DNA from: Leuconostoc fallax KCTC 3537
Lineage (GTDB): Bacteria; Bacillota; Bacilli; Lactobacillales; Lactobacillaceae
NCBI RefSeq assembly: GCF_000165675.1
Contig: NZ_AEIZ01000023.1
Span: 1 to 64,000 of the forward strand
Direction: 5' to 3'
DNA length: 64,000 bases
Below are positions 48,261-58,249 of the stretch, in pieces. How positions within the stretch are numbered: the first letter of the stretch is position 1; each line of letters starts with the position of its first letter. The notes under the pieces are model-generated. The model was not told the DNA's origin, did no database searches, and saw nothing but the letters and a program-made list of their open reading frames with translations. A program made the translations under genes and the position numbers.

Positions 48261-49018
48261 CGTTAAAACTTCCAATTTCTATAAAAATTTCTGCTGTAGG
48301 CATTTCTTGGTGCAGTATTAAGCGTGATTCTTTGACTAATTCTAGCAACGCAAAAAATTCATCACCAAAATCTCACGATCACTCAAATCAACAAAAAAGA
48401 TTTAAATGATAGCCGCTCTCCAGAACTTAATTGACTCATCTTTGTTGTCACCGAAGTCATTGCATCATTAAGTGAGTAACGTTCACGCACAATACTACGA
48501 CTAATAGGATCTTCTCGTTGTTTACGCAATAAAATTTGTGAAAAAGCAAGCTGCAAGTCAACCAGTGTTAATCCTGGAGATAATGCTGTATTGGGTGATA
48601 GATCACTAGGCACTAATGCTGGCTCACGAGTGAAGGATTGCTTCTCTGCATGTTCGCGATATTCTAGCGTTTTTGCAGCAATTTGAAACTGTTGGTAAGT
48701 CAATAATTGCAACATTAATGCTTCTTTTGTGTCTATTGATTCTTCATCGATGATATCTACGGTGGTATCTTCAATTTCTGGTGGTAACAAATCTGCTGAT
48801 TTAATGCGAAGTAATGTTGCCGCCATGACCAAATACTCACTTGCCACGTCTAATGCCATTGCTTCTTGTTGCTTAATAAATGCAAGATATTGGGTGGTAA
48901 TTTCTGCAATAGGTAGATCTAAAATATCCATTTCTGACTTTTGAATTAGGTGCAATAATAAATCTAAAGGGCCTTCAAATTCAGAAATTTTAATTGTGAG
49001 ATTGTTGTTCTTGATAAT
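48253..49018 (-). CDS. scpA: Kleisin subunit ScpA (two apparent frameshifts, unusual start)
   Basis: About 255 aa when repaired at the A6 runs 48352-48357 and 48393-48398. It is the kleisin that bridges SMC heads. The N-terminal motif ISEFEGPLDLLLHLIQKSEM is diagnostic, and the repaired C-terminus contains FKSFFVDLSDREILVMNFFA. I find no ATG, GTG or TTG in frame near the right place. A GGAG lies five bases before ATT at 49018, which I take provisionally. One missing base in the adjacent A6 run would instead put a GTG in frame just upstream. It overlaps the end of ribT. Confidence 0.82.
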
Positions 49019-49370
49019 TTTTTCTCCACTTATTAATGAGTTTTTGATTATCTAGTGTCCCCATCAAATAAGCATCACGATATTGTACTTGATAATCTGT
49101 TAGAATCGCAAAATAATTAGCCGCTTTTCGTGAATCTGGTGTTAAAGAAATGTGGCGCACCAATGTAATTTTGTGATTAATCACTTCCACGCCCAATACG
49201 CCTTGAACTTGATTATGATCATCATCACGCCATGTCCATAGTTGACGATTATCATCTCTGTAATACCAAGCAATTTCAGCATTAAGATGATCGATTTCTC
49301 TTAAACCAGGTAATAATGCCAACAGGCCCATTACTGTTTTTTCACTATCTTTTCGAGCTCTTACTAACAT
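48990..49370 (-). CDS. ribT: RibT-like GNAT protein
   Basis: A 126-aa protein of the GNAT acetyltransferase fold, similar to RibT (MLVRARKDSEKTVMGLLALL at the start, GVLGVEVINHKITLVRHISL in the centre). In Bacillus it is the last gene of the rib operon, whereas in Lactobacillales it sits between xerD and scpA as here. The acetyl acceptor is unknown. It overlaps scpA by about 29 bases. Confidence 0.82.
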   Translation of the reverse strand: MLVRARKDSEKTVMGLLALLPGLREIDHLNAEIAWYYRDDNRQLWTWRDDDHNQVQGVLGVEVINHKITLVRHISLTPDSRKAANYFAILTDYQVQYRDAYLMGTLDNQKLINKWRKNYQEQQSHN

Positions 49371-49394
49371 AATGTCGTCTTTCCTAAAATTCTA

Positions 49395-50293
49395 TTAAGC
49401 ACGTGGATGCGTTTGGTCATACACTTCACTTAATCTCTTCTTCGAAATATGCGTATAAATCTGAGTCGTTGAAATATCGGCATGCCCTAATAATTCTTGA
49501 ACAATCCGTAAATCAGCACCATTTTCTAAAATGTGCGTTGCAAATGAATGACGTAATGTATGGGGTGATACATCTTTTGTAATACCAGCTGCAGTCACCA
49601 TTTTTTTAATAATTTTCCAAATACCTTGCCGGCTAATTTTCTGACCACGGTCGTTTAAAAAACATAGTCAGATTCTTGGCCTTTAAGCAGTACATCTCGA
49701 CTAGTCTCAAAATAACGTTGTAACCAAGTTGTTGCAACCTCACCAATTGGAATAATCCGCTCTTTGTCCCCTTTACCAATGGTTTGAATCAAACCTAGAG
49801 TCAAATGTAAATCTTTCATTCTTAAATTAACCAGTTCACTGACTCGAAGACCTGTTGCATACATAACTTCTAACAAAGTACGATTACGTATGCCTAAAGG
49901 GTTTACTGGTGTTGGTACTTGCAATAAACGGTCGATTTCTTCGACACTTAAAACAGCAGGTAAGTGACTGGACTTCTTTGGTGGTTGAATATGGATCATT
50001 GGATTATGTGCTAATAATTTTTCTTGCGCCAAATAGCCAAAAAATTTACGTAATGAAGTTACCATACGAATAACTGAATTGTTTGACTTATGCGACTGCT
50101 TTAAAACGTTCAACCAGGATAAGATGGTAACATGATCCACATTTTCAAGTTGAATTGACTGATGCGCTAGATACGTCACAAACTGTTTTAAATCTTGCCG
50201 ATAGCTTGTAATGGTATTTTCAGACAAGCCACGTTCAATCCTTATAAAATGCAAATAATCATTCACATAATTCTCTGAATTATTGTTCGTCAT
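49395..50293 (-). CDS. xerD: Site-specific tyrosine recombinase XerD (one apparent frameshift)
   Basis: A 299-aa recombinase once one base is added in the A6 run at 49657-49662 (giving [16 protein letters not shown]). It resolves chromosome dimers at dif with XerC or acts as the XerS-type sole enzyme; position favours XerD. Catalytic residues visible are Arg in [10 protein letters not shown], His-Leu-Arg in [12 protein letters not shown], His in [11 protein letters not shown] and Tyr in IYTHISK. It overlaps cvfB by 14 bases and precedes ribT. Confidence 0.92.
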
Positions 50294-51152
50294 TTTTTAA
50301 TTTAATGCCACCTTCGATTTGTTCAACTACTCTTAACTTAAGCAGTCTACCCAAAGCACGTTTAAATTGGCCCTTACTAAAGCCAAGCTGACGTTTAATC
50401 AAAACTGGATCACTCTTATCATTAAATGGCAATGAATGATTACTGCGTCTTTGTAGTTGCAACAACAAAAACTTGGCATCTTCATCCATTGTTTCATGCG
50501 CTAATGGCTTCAGTGATAAATTCAATGACCCATCATCACGTACAGCAATGACACGTGCGTTCACCACTTCACCAAGTCTTGGTTCATCATCACGTTGTGA
50601 GGGATGAATAAAGCCTAGATAATAGTCTTCAGTGACAACTAACGTCCCTGCTATTTTATTACGATACACAGTTGCTTTAACTGATTTATGATTCAAACCT
50701 TCTGGTGCGCGTCGAGAAACGGCGGCAATAATGTCTTGCTGTGCCAATTCACCCCAAAGGCGCCCCTTGCTGTCCTCTTTCAACGCCAATAGTAAGCGAT
50801 CACCTTTTTGTGGCCATAAATTAGTCATTGTAGGTAAATCATCCATTGATATCACAATGTCCTTATTGGGGATCCCGACATCAACAAATATACCCAAATC
50901 ATGGCGACCAGCAACAACACTACCCCAGCCGTAAACGTCTTTTTGAGCGCGTGGCATATTTTTAGTAATTTGTAATTTATGTTGGTTATTTTCATACGCA
51001 AATCCAGTGACAAAACCGCCCATTTTGAGCGGCTTCACTAATTCTGCTTTGTCAATTTCATAGACGAATCCATCTAATTGTGCAAAGAAGAAATTATCAT
51101 TCTCATCTGTAACATTTGCTTTAATAATAGTACCTAATTGTGGTTGTGTCAT
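50280..51152 (-). CDS. cvfB: S1-domain RNA-binding protein CvfB
   Basis: A 290-aa protein with three S1-like domains and a C-terminal winged helix (VLIKRQLGFSKGQFKRALGRL), the layout of CvfB/YitL. It binds RNA and affects virulence-factor expression in staphylococci; in lactic acid bacteria its targets are unknown. The motif DLGIFVDVGIPNKDIVIS is characteristic. It is first in the cvfB-xerD-ribT-scpA-scpB-rluB block. Confidence 0.9.
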   Translation of the reverse strand: MTQPQLGTIIKANVTDENDNFFFAQLDGFVYEIDKAELVKPLKMGGFVTGFAYENNQHKLQITKNMPRAQKDVYGWGSVVAGRHDLGIFVDVGIPNKDIVISMDDLPTMTNLWPQKGDRLLLALKEDSKGRLWGELAQQDIIAAVSRRAPEGLNHKSVKATVYRNKIAGTLVVTEDYYLGFIHPSQRDDEPRLGEVVNARVIAVRDDGSLNLSLKPLAHETMDEDAKFLLLQLQRRSNHSLPFNDKSDPVLIKRQLGFSKGQFKRALGRLLKLRVVEQIEGGIKLKNDEQ

Positions 51153-51217
51153 ACGATTTCCTTTTTGTATTCTGATACTATTCTATCATGTTAAAAGTTA
51201 ACATAAACTATATTAAT

Positions 51218-51246
51218 AAAAAAACAGCCAAATGCTGTTCTTTTAT
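51218..51246 (-). terminator. Terminator after amtB
   Basis: GAACAGC pairs with GCTGTT across a short loop, and the minus strand runs into T7. The amtB stop (51243) lies at its edge. Confidence 0.88.
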
Positions 51247-52436
51247 TGCAAAATATCGTGCAACAAGATATCGTATCCCTTTTCTTCTTCCTCAGGCGTA
51301 AGGCGTAGAGGCGCTGCAATCATTTCCGTGATTTTAGCCAAAATAAAAGTACCAAGTGCCGCAAGTACCACAGTAAATAGTACCGCAATAATTTGTTTAC
51401 CAAGCAATGCGATATTCCCGTTTAACAATCCTGCAACGCCGCCGATGCGTTGATCAGCGAATACACCAGTTAATAGCGCCCCAACAGTACCGCCAATACC
51501 ATGAATACCAAAAGCATCCAATGTATCGTCATAGCCGAAACGATTTTTGACAAATGTAATACCAGCAAAACCAACAACACCACCGATTAACCCCATTACC
51601 ACAGCTGCCCACGGTGAAACGAACCCAGCAGCGGGGGTGATAACCACTAATCCAGCAATACCACCACTTGTAATGCCCGCTAAAGTGATACGCTTACGCA
51701 TTAAGTACTCAACCATTCCCCACATGAGCAACGCAGCTGCAGAAGCCAGCCATGTATTCACTAACGCTAATACTGCAATGCCATTAGCTGCCAATGCTGA
51801 ACCGGCATTAAAACCAAACCAACCAATCCATAACAAAGCGCCACCAATCAAAACGTAACTCGGTCGTACTGGTAAATGTTTATCTTGATGACGATGTCCA
51901 ATCATCAAAGCAAGCACCAAACCAGTCACACCACTTGAAATGTGAACTACTGTACCACCAGCAAAGTCAATCGCGCCAAGTTGTGCTAGCAAACCATTTC
52001 CCCATACCATATGTGCCAATGGTGCATAGATTACAATCAGCCATAACGTAATAAATACAATTAGCGCTTTAATACGTACACGACCAACAACTGAGCCAGT
52101 AATAATAGCGGCAGTAATTATTGGAAACATGCCTTGAAACAATGCAAATGCACCGTCCGGAATGGTTAAATCTTTTGTTGATTTAGAGAAAGACACATTA
52201 TTAAAAAATAAATGGTCGAAGTTTCCCATGATATTTCCCTTACCACCAAAGGCAATTGAATAACCGACTAAAAACCAAACAACTGTTGCAATACCAATGA
52301 TGAGAACTGGTACGAACATTGTGTGGAATAAATTACGTTTTTCGCCTAAGCCACCGTAAAACAAAGCTAATCCTGGCGTCATAATCCATACCAATGCAGC
52401 AGAAATCAAAACCCATGCCAAATCACCACTGTTCAT
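51243..52436 (-). CDS. amtB: Ammonium transporter
   Basis: A 397-aa Amt/Mep channel with eleven predicted helices. Family signatures include MTPGLALFYGGL near residue 20, DFAGGTVVHISSGVTGLV and DDTLDAFGIHGIGGTVGALL. The twin pore histidines are in VHISSG and FGIHGIGG. No glnK/PII gene is adjacent. AGGAG lies upstream of ATG 52436. Confidence 0.95.
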   Translation of the reverse strand: MNSGDLAWVLISAALVWIMTPGLALFYGGLGEKRNLFHTMFVPVLIIGIATVVWFLVGYSIAFGGKGNIMGNFDHLFFNNVSFSKSTKDLTIPDGAFALFQGMFPIITAAIITGSVVGRVRIKALIVFITLWLIVIYAPLAHMVWGNGLLAQLGAIDFAGGTVVHISSGVTGLVLALMIGHRHQDKHLPVRPSYVLIGGALLWIGWFGFNAGSALAANGIAVLALVNTWLASAAALLMWGMVEYLMRKRITLAGITSGGIAGLVVITPAAGFVSPWAAVVMGLIGGVVGFAGITFVKNRFGYDDTLDAFGIHGIGGTVGALLTGVFADQRIGGVAGLLNGNIALLGKQIIAVLFTVVLAALGTFILAKITEMIAAPLRLTPEEEEKGYDILLHDILQ

Positions 52437-52611
52437 ACTATATCTCCTCTTAATTCATTCTATAAACAGTAGTTTACCATCTATACCAGTTGATGGAATA
52501 TAAAGTGATAGCTTTTCTAACATTATCATTTTATCGCTATGATTGTTTTGGTATCAATGCTATATTATTAATTTATTTAATTAAGTACTCTTATGAATGA
52601 TATATACAAAT

Positions 52612-52637
52612 AAAAAATAACGCCTAAGCGTTATTTT
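52612..52637 (-). terminator. Terminator at the end of the 5-formyl-THF cyclo-ligase gene
   Basis: AAAATAACGC pairs with GCGTTATTTT around a 4-5-base loop, and the minus strand ends in a T-tract. The stop codon of the cyclo-ligase gene (52624) lies within the hairpin. Confidence 0.85.
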
Positions 52638-53182
52638 CTTTAGTTATCACATATTGTACAAATTGGTCATGCGATTCGGTTGGCACATGATCTACAAAAA
52701 AGTTCAGATGTCGCAATGGCGATCGTATGCCCCGTATATTGTGACAAGAAACGATCATAGTATCCAGCCCCCTGACCCAAACGTGCACCACGTTGATCAA
52801 AGGCCAGGCCTGGTACAATAACGAGATCAATCGTATTAATTGCTACAGCATCGGCTTGTTCTGGCTCTGAAATAGCTAACTGGCCTTTTTTCAGCTTAGT
52901 ATCCATTGTTAACGGTACAAAATGCATATTGTGATTCAAAATTTTGGGAACCACAACGCTTTTATTGTCATACCAAGCCCGTGTAATAATGGCTTGTGTA
53001 TTGACTTCCCAAGGTAAACTCAAGGTAACGGCAACTGTCTTTGCATTTTGCCAATAGTCGCTATGAAATAACTTTTCCTGCAACAAAGCTTCCTCTTGAT
53101 GATGCTGTTGATGACCTACAACCGCTTTCATCTTTTGCTTTTGTATATCACGTAATTGCGATTTATCCATTTTTTCTGACAT
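52624..53182 (-). CDS. 5-Formyltetrahydrofolate cyclo-ligase (one apparent frameshift)
   Basis: A 185-aa enzyme (FTHFS/YgfA family) that converts 5-formyl-THF to 5,10-methenyl-THF. The signature is VIVPGLAFDQRGARLGQGAGYYDRFL. The C-terminus shifts frame in the A6 run at 52696-52701; removing one base gives ELFVDHVPTESHDQFV and ends at 52624. This is the one case in the window where a base must be removed (or two added). It follows glyA, whose side reaction makes 5-formyl-THF, so the pairing is functional. Confidence 0.88.
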
Positions 53183-53200
53183 AATCACTTGCGTCGCAGA

Positions 53201-54432
53201 TTAATTAAATAAATGTGCCATTGCCAACTTTTCAGCTGACTTTTTAACCTGAGCAAGTACCGTAGCATCATCTGCATGGTGAATCGCTTCAGCAATCAAG
53301 CGCGCAACTTCACGTGCATCTTCTTCATTAAACCCACGCGTTGTAATAGCTGGTGTTCCAATACGAATACCTGAAGTAACAAATGGGCTAAGCTTTTCAT
53401 TTGGCAAAGCTTCTTTGTTGGTCGTAATCGACACTGAATCAAGCAATTCTTGTGTCTGCTTACCGTTCAAACCTGTTTGTGTTAAGTCGAGATTGAACAA
53501 ATGATTATCTGTACCACCAGTTACAACACGGATATCATCTGTCTTGTTAAATTCATCAGCCATTGCTTGAGCATTACGAATCACTTGAGCAGCGTAATCC
53601 TTAAATGATGGCTGCAATGCTTCACCAAATGCAATAGCCTTTGCAGCAATAACGTGTTCTAATGGACCACCTTGAGATCCAGGGAAAATCGCTGAATTAA
53701 TTTTTTAGCATATTTTTCTTGCGATAAAATAATACCACCACGTGGGCCACGTAATGTCTTATGCGTTGTAGATGTCACAACATCAGCAATGCCAACAGGA
53801 TTTGGATGTAATCCTGCAGTAACCAATCCTGCGATATGTGCCATATCAACCATCAGATAAGCGCCCACTTCATCAGCAATTTCACGGAACTTATTGAAAT
53901 CAATAATACGTGAATAAGCAGATGCACCCGCCACAATCATCTTAGGTTGTACTTCTTTTGCTTGTTGTAAAATGGCATCATAGTCCAATAATTCGGTTTC
54001 AGGATCTAATCCATATGAAAATGATTCATACATTTTACCAGAAAAACTTACTTTAGCACCGTGGGTTAAATGACCACCGGCATCCAACCCCATGCCCAAA
54101 ATTTTGTCACCAGGCTCTAGGAAAGCCATATAAACAGCAGCATTAGCTTGAGAACCAGAATGTGGTTGAACATTGACATACTCTGCACCGAATAACTCCT
54201 GCAAACGCTCCATAGCAGTCTGTTCAATGACATCGACATACTCAGTTCCACCATAATAACGCTTATAGGGATAACCCTCAGCGTATTTATTAGTAAGTCT
54301 AGATCCTTGCGCTGCTCGCACAGCCTGAGATGCGAAATTCTCTGAAGCAATAAGTTCAATTGTTCGATTTTGACGTGCTGACTCTTGTTGAATAGCACTC
54401 CAAACAATAGCATCTTGTTCCTGATATGACAT
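53201..54432 (-). CDS. glyA: Serine hydroxymethyltransferase (one apparent frameshift)
   Basis: A 410-aa PLP enzyme that interconverts serine and glycine with THF. The N-terminus has [14 protein letters not shown], then [29 protein letters not shown] and the PLP lysine in [15 protein letters not shown]. The frame breaks in the T6 run at 53701-53706; one more base gives [18 protein letters not shown]. It lies 48 bases after thrC and may share its transcript. The gene is central to one-carbon metabolism, so a true break is unlikely. Confidence 0.94.
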
Positions 54433-54480
54433 GTAGCTTTCTCCTTATATTACCAAAATAGGTTATGTTAATATTTTACC

Positions 54481-55945
54481 CTATTTTAGCTTTAAAGTTA
54501 CACCTAATGTTTGTAAAATTTCCGAAGAATCAATAATTTTATCGTGTAATATTGGTTTTTGAATAAATCACGGACTTGGTTCGGTATTTTCGTATGTGTT
54601 ATCGTGGATAATTGGGTTAATCCTGCCTCTCCTAGAGCCACTTCCTCACCTAATGCCTGCATCACTGTTTGAGGGAACTTATAGGGGCTAGCCGTCGCTG
54701 CCAATAAGGTTGGCATTTGACCATCAAGCTGTTCAAATGCATGGTAGCCAACTGCCGTATGTGGGTCTAGCAAATAACGAGATGCCTTGAAAACTTGGCT
54801 GATTGTTTTATCAACTTCTGTATCCGTTGCATCATAAGCTAAGAACTGACTAAGCTGTTCACGCGTTGTTGCTGTTAGCTCATAGTAGCCTTTTTGTGTT
54901 AGATCACTCATATAATTTTGAATTTCTTGCGCATTACGACCGCTCGCAAAGTATAGCAAACGCTCTAAATTACTTGAAACCAAAATATCCATTGCTGGTG
55001 AGTGTGTGACTTTAAATTGGCGATTTTTATTGTAAACACCAGTATTGAAAAAATCAGTCAAAACATTATTCTCATTAGATGCAACGACAAACTGGGCAAC
55101 TGGTAAACCAATTTGTTGCGCATAAAATGCAGCCAGCACATTACCAAAGTTACCGGTTGGCACAACAATTTTTATCTCATCACCGGCATGAAGTTGTTGT
55201 TGTTTAACAAGTTGCGCATAAGCGTAAATATAATAGACAATTTGCGGGATTAATCGACCAATATTGATTGAATTAGCTGAAGAAAACTGCAATTGATTAC
55301 CTGATAACAGGGTCATTAATTCTTGATTACCCAGTGCGGCCTTTACTGCTTGTTGCGCATCATCGAAGTTACCCGTAATGGCAATAACATGCGCATTTTT
55401 TGCCTGTTCACTGACCATTTGTTGCCGCTGTATATCACTAACACCAACCTTTGGATAAAAGACAATGATTTCAGTTTGATCCACATCCCCAAAACCGCTC
55501 ATTGCTGCTGTACCAGTATCTCCTGATGTAGCTGCCAGAATCACGAGTTTATTTTTTAATTGTTGTTTTTTAGCTGCCATTGTTAATAAATGTGGCAACG
55601 CTTGTAAGGCAATATCCTTGAACGCTAATGTTGGCCCATGAAACAATTCTAAATAATGCAAATGCTTTTCGCTATGGATAGGCACAATGTCTTGATTATC
55701 CCATTGCTGGCCATAGGCTGCCTGAACGACTTCTTGGATTTCTTGATTCGAAAAATCATCAAAAAAGCACCAAAAATGCGTGTCGCAATTTGTTGATAGG
55801 ATTGCTGAGCTAATATCTGCCAATCTAGATCAACATTGGGCCATTTCTCAGGAACATATAATCCGCCATCTGGTGCCATTCCATTGATTATAGCTTGACT
55901 GGCACTGACAGATGGACTTTTACCACGTGTCGAAATATAATTCAT
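54481..55945 (-). CDS. thrC: Threonine synthase (two apparent frameshifts)
   Basis: A 488-aa PLP enzyme that makes threonine from O-phosphohomoserine. The N-terminus is MNYISTRGKSPSVSASQAI, the PLP lysine is in GPTLAFKDIALQ, and the phosphate loop is VVPTGNFGNVLA. Breaks lie at the A6 run 55761-55766 (repaired to FGAFFDDFSNQE) and the T5 run 54556-54560 (repaired to DLFKKPILHDKIID), extending the gene to TAG at 54481. It is divergent from hom-thrB-lysC. Confidence 0.92.
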
Positions 55946-56088
55946 TATTAGAATTCCTTTTAATTTTATTATAATTTAAGTATACATGATTTCATTTTTT
56001 AGACAAAAATGATAAAATTAATAGATAAATCAAAGTAAGACAAGGAGAGTAGTTGTTCTATATCAATTAGAGCATTACGTAAATATAT

Positions 56089-57369
56089 ATGTCAGAAATC
56101 GGAATTGGTCTTTTCGGCCTTGGAACTGTAGGCACAGGTGTTGTCAAAATATTGCAAGAAAATGCAGAACAAATTGCTAAACGTACCGGAACGAAAATGG
56201 TTGTGAAGCATGCTGTCGTTCATAATGTGAATAAAACAAGATCTGGTATTATCAACACCTTCCCAATTACCGATAATCCAAAAGATATATTAGAAAATGA
56301 TAGCATCGAAATTGTCGTTGAAGTTATGGGTTCCATAGATGCAGCGCGCGACATTATTAAACGCGCGTTAAATGCTAAAAAACATGTTGTAACGGCTAAT
56401 AAAGATTTAATTGCCATTCATGGTCAAGAATTAGTCCGTATTGCGCATGATAACGGTGTTGACCTATATTATGAAGCAGCTGTTGCTGGTGGTATTCCTA
56501 TCTTACGCACGCTAACAAGTAGCTTTACCGCTGACGAAATATCTCGTGTTGCTGGTATTATTAACGGTACAAGTAACTTTATTTTAACGCAAATGGCTGT
56601 CAACCACCTTTCATATGCACAAGCATTACAACTTGCCCAAGATAAAGGATTTGCTGAAGCAGATCCAACTAATGATGTTGAGGGCTTTGATGCGGCGTAT
56701 AAACTGATTATTCTATCTAACTTCGCGTTCGGTGTACAACCCGTTCTAGGAGATGTCAATATCAAAGGTATTAGTGATTTAACGGACACCGATATTCAAG
56801 ATGCACACCAATTAGGCTTTGCTATTAAATTATTAGGTGTTGCTGAACGCGTTGATAACGCCATCAGCATTGAAGTCGCACCACATTTGGTACCGCTAGA
56901 TCATCCTTTAGCTACTGTACACAATGAAAATAACGCCGTTTTGGTAAATGGTGAATCTGTTGGTGAAATCATCTTATATGGACCTGGTGCCGGCGAACTA
57001 CCAACAGCTAATTCCGTTTTGAGTGATTTAACTAACGTCGCAACCGATTTAGCCCTCAATACTTCCGGACGCCCATTTAATTCATTTAATCAAGATTTAC
57101 CTTTAGCCAAACCATCTCAAAGAAAAGCACGCCGTTTTATTGTCATTGAAGTAAAGGATACACCAGGGGCTATGTACTCAGTGACCGGTATATTTGCCAG
57201 TGCACAGATTAGTTTTACAGATTTGAAACAATCCCCAGCTGTGAATGGTATTGCACGTCTTATTGCCATTACCCATCCTGCGAGTGATGCACAACTCAAT
57301 GTCATCAAAACAACGCTTAAAAATGCTGACGGGATTAATCTGCGTTCGGAGTACAAAATATTCTCATGA
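56089..57369 (+). CDS. hom: Homoserine dehydrogenase
   Basis: A 426-aa enzyme that reduces aspartate semialdehyde to homoserine. The NAD(P) site is GLFGLGTVGTGVV, the catalytic region includes GIINGTSNFILT and GFAEADPTNDVEGFDAAYK, and a C-terminal ACT domain (EVKDTPGAMYSVTGIF) suggests feedback by threonine. The ATG at 56089 has no Shine-Dalgarno nearby; the only good one (AAGGAG, 56042-56047) is 42 bases upstream, before a 5-codon micro-ORF. It overlaps thrB by four bases. Confidence 0.93.
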   Translation: MSEIGIGLFGLGTVGTGVVKILQENAEQIAKRTGTKMVVKHAVVHNVNKTRSGIINTFPITDNPKDILENDSIEIVVEVMGSIDAARDIIKRALNAKKHVVTANKDLIAIHGQELVRIAHDNGVDLYYEAAVAGGIPILRTLTSSFTADEISRVAGIINGTSNFILTQMAVNHLSYAQALQLAQDKGFAEADPTNDVEGFDAAYKLIILSNFAFGVQPVLGDVNIKGISDLTDTDIQDAHQLGFAIKLLGVAERVDNAISIEVAPHLVPLDHPLATVHNENNAVLVNGESVGEIILYGPGAGELPTANSVLSDLTNVATDLALNTSGRPFNSFNQDLPLAKPSQRKARRFIVIEVKDTPGAMYSVTGIFASAQISFTDLKQSPAVNGIARLIAITHPASDAQLNVIKTTLKNADGINLRSEYKIFS

Positions 57370-58244
57370 CTATACGTATTAAAGTTCCAGCAACAACGGC
57401 CAATATCGGCCCGGGTTTTGATTCATTAGGTGTCGCTGTTAATCTATATCTCACATTAGATATTATAAAGCCAGCAAATACATGGTACGTTCACCATGAT
57501 TATGGTGATACTATCCCCCACAATGAGCAAAACTTCATTGTCAAAACTGCGTTAAAAATATGCGCATCACTACCCCCACATGAAATTAAAGTAACCTCTG
57601 ATATTCCATTGGCTCGTGGTCTTGGTTCTTCTTCATCAGCACTGTTAGCTGGTATTGCTCTAGCCAACGTTTTAGGACAATTAAATCTAACATCCCAGCA
57701 TATATTAGAAAAAGCAACACAATTAGAGGGTCATCCTGATAATGTTGCCCCTGCTTTATTAGGTGGTGCAGTTGCAGCTTATTATGATAACAGTACCGTG
57801 TATCATGCCTCATTTGATATTGATCACAGCTTACGATTCGTTACTTTTATACCACACTATGAAATGTTAACCGAAACAGCTAGAGCCGCTTTACCTGCGT
57901 CACTCTCATTTCAAAATAGTGTGCAAGCTAGTGCAATCGCCAACACTTTAGTTGCAGCATTAACTCATCATGATTTAAATACTGCCGGTCGGCTTATGGA
58001 GCTAGATCAATTCCATGAAGTATATCGACAGTCCATGGTGCCACATCTTCAGGAAATCCGACAAGTAGCGCACCAATTAGCGATTCATGGTACGTTCTTG
58101 TCTGGTGCAGGGCCAACTACTATTACTGTGACCACAGCAGACAAAGTGGCACCCTTAATCCAAGCTATCAATCAATTAAATTTATCAGGTGACATCCACG
58201 TCTTACAAATCGATCCGTTAGGATTACAAATTACTGGAGAATAA
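57366..58244 (+). CDS. thrB: Homoserine kinase
   Basis: A 292-aa GHMP kinase that phosphorylates homoserine for ThrC. The N-terminal PATTANIGPGFDSLGVA and ATP loop LARGLGSSSSALLAG are diagnostic, with GTFLSGAGPTTI near the C-terminus. It starts within the hom stop (ATGA) and is followed by lysC after five bases. Confidence 0.95.
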   Translation: MTIRIKVPATTANIGPGFDSLGVAVNLYLTLDIIKPANTWYVHHDYGDTIPHNEQNFIVKTALKICASLPPHEIKVTSDIPLARGLGSSSSALLAGIALANVLGQLNLTSQHILEKATQLEGHPDNVAPALLGGAVAAYYDNSTVYHASFDIDHSLRFVTFIPHYEMLTETARAALPASLSFQNSVQASAIANTLVAALTHHDLNTAGRLMELDQFHEVYRQSMVPHLQEIRQVAHQLAIHGTFLSGAGPTTITVTTADKVAPLIQAINQLNLSGDIHVLQIDPLGLQITGE

Positions 58245-58249
58245 TAAAA

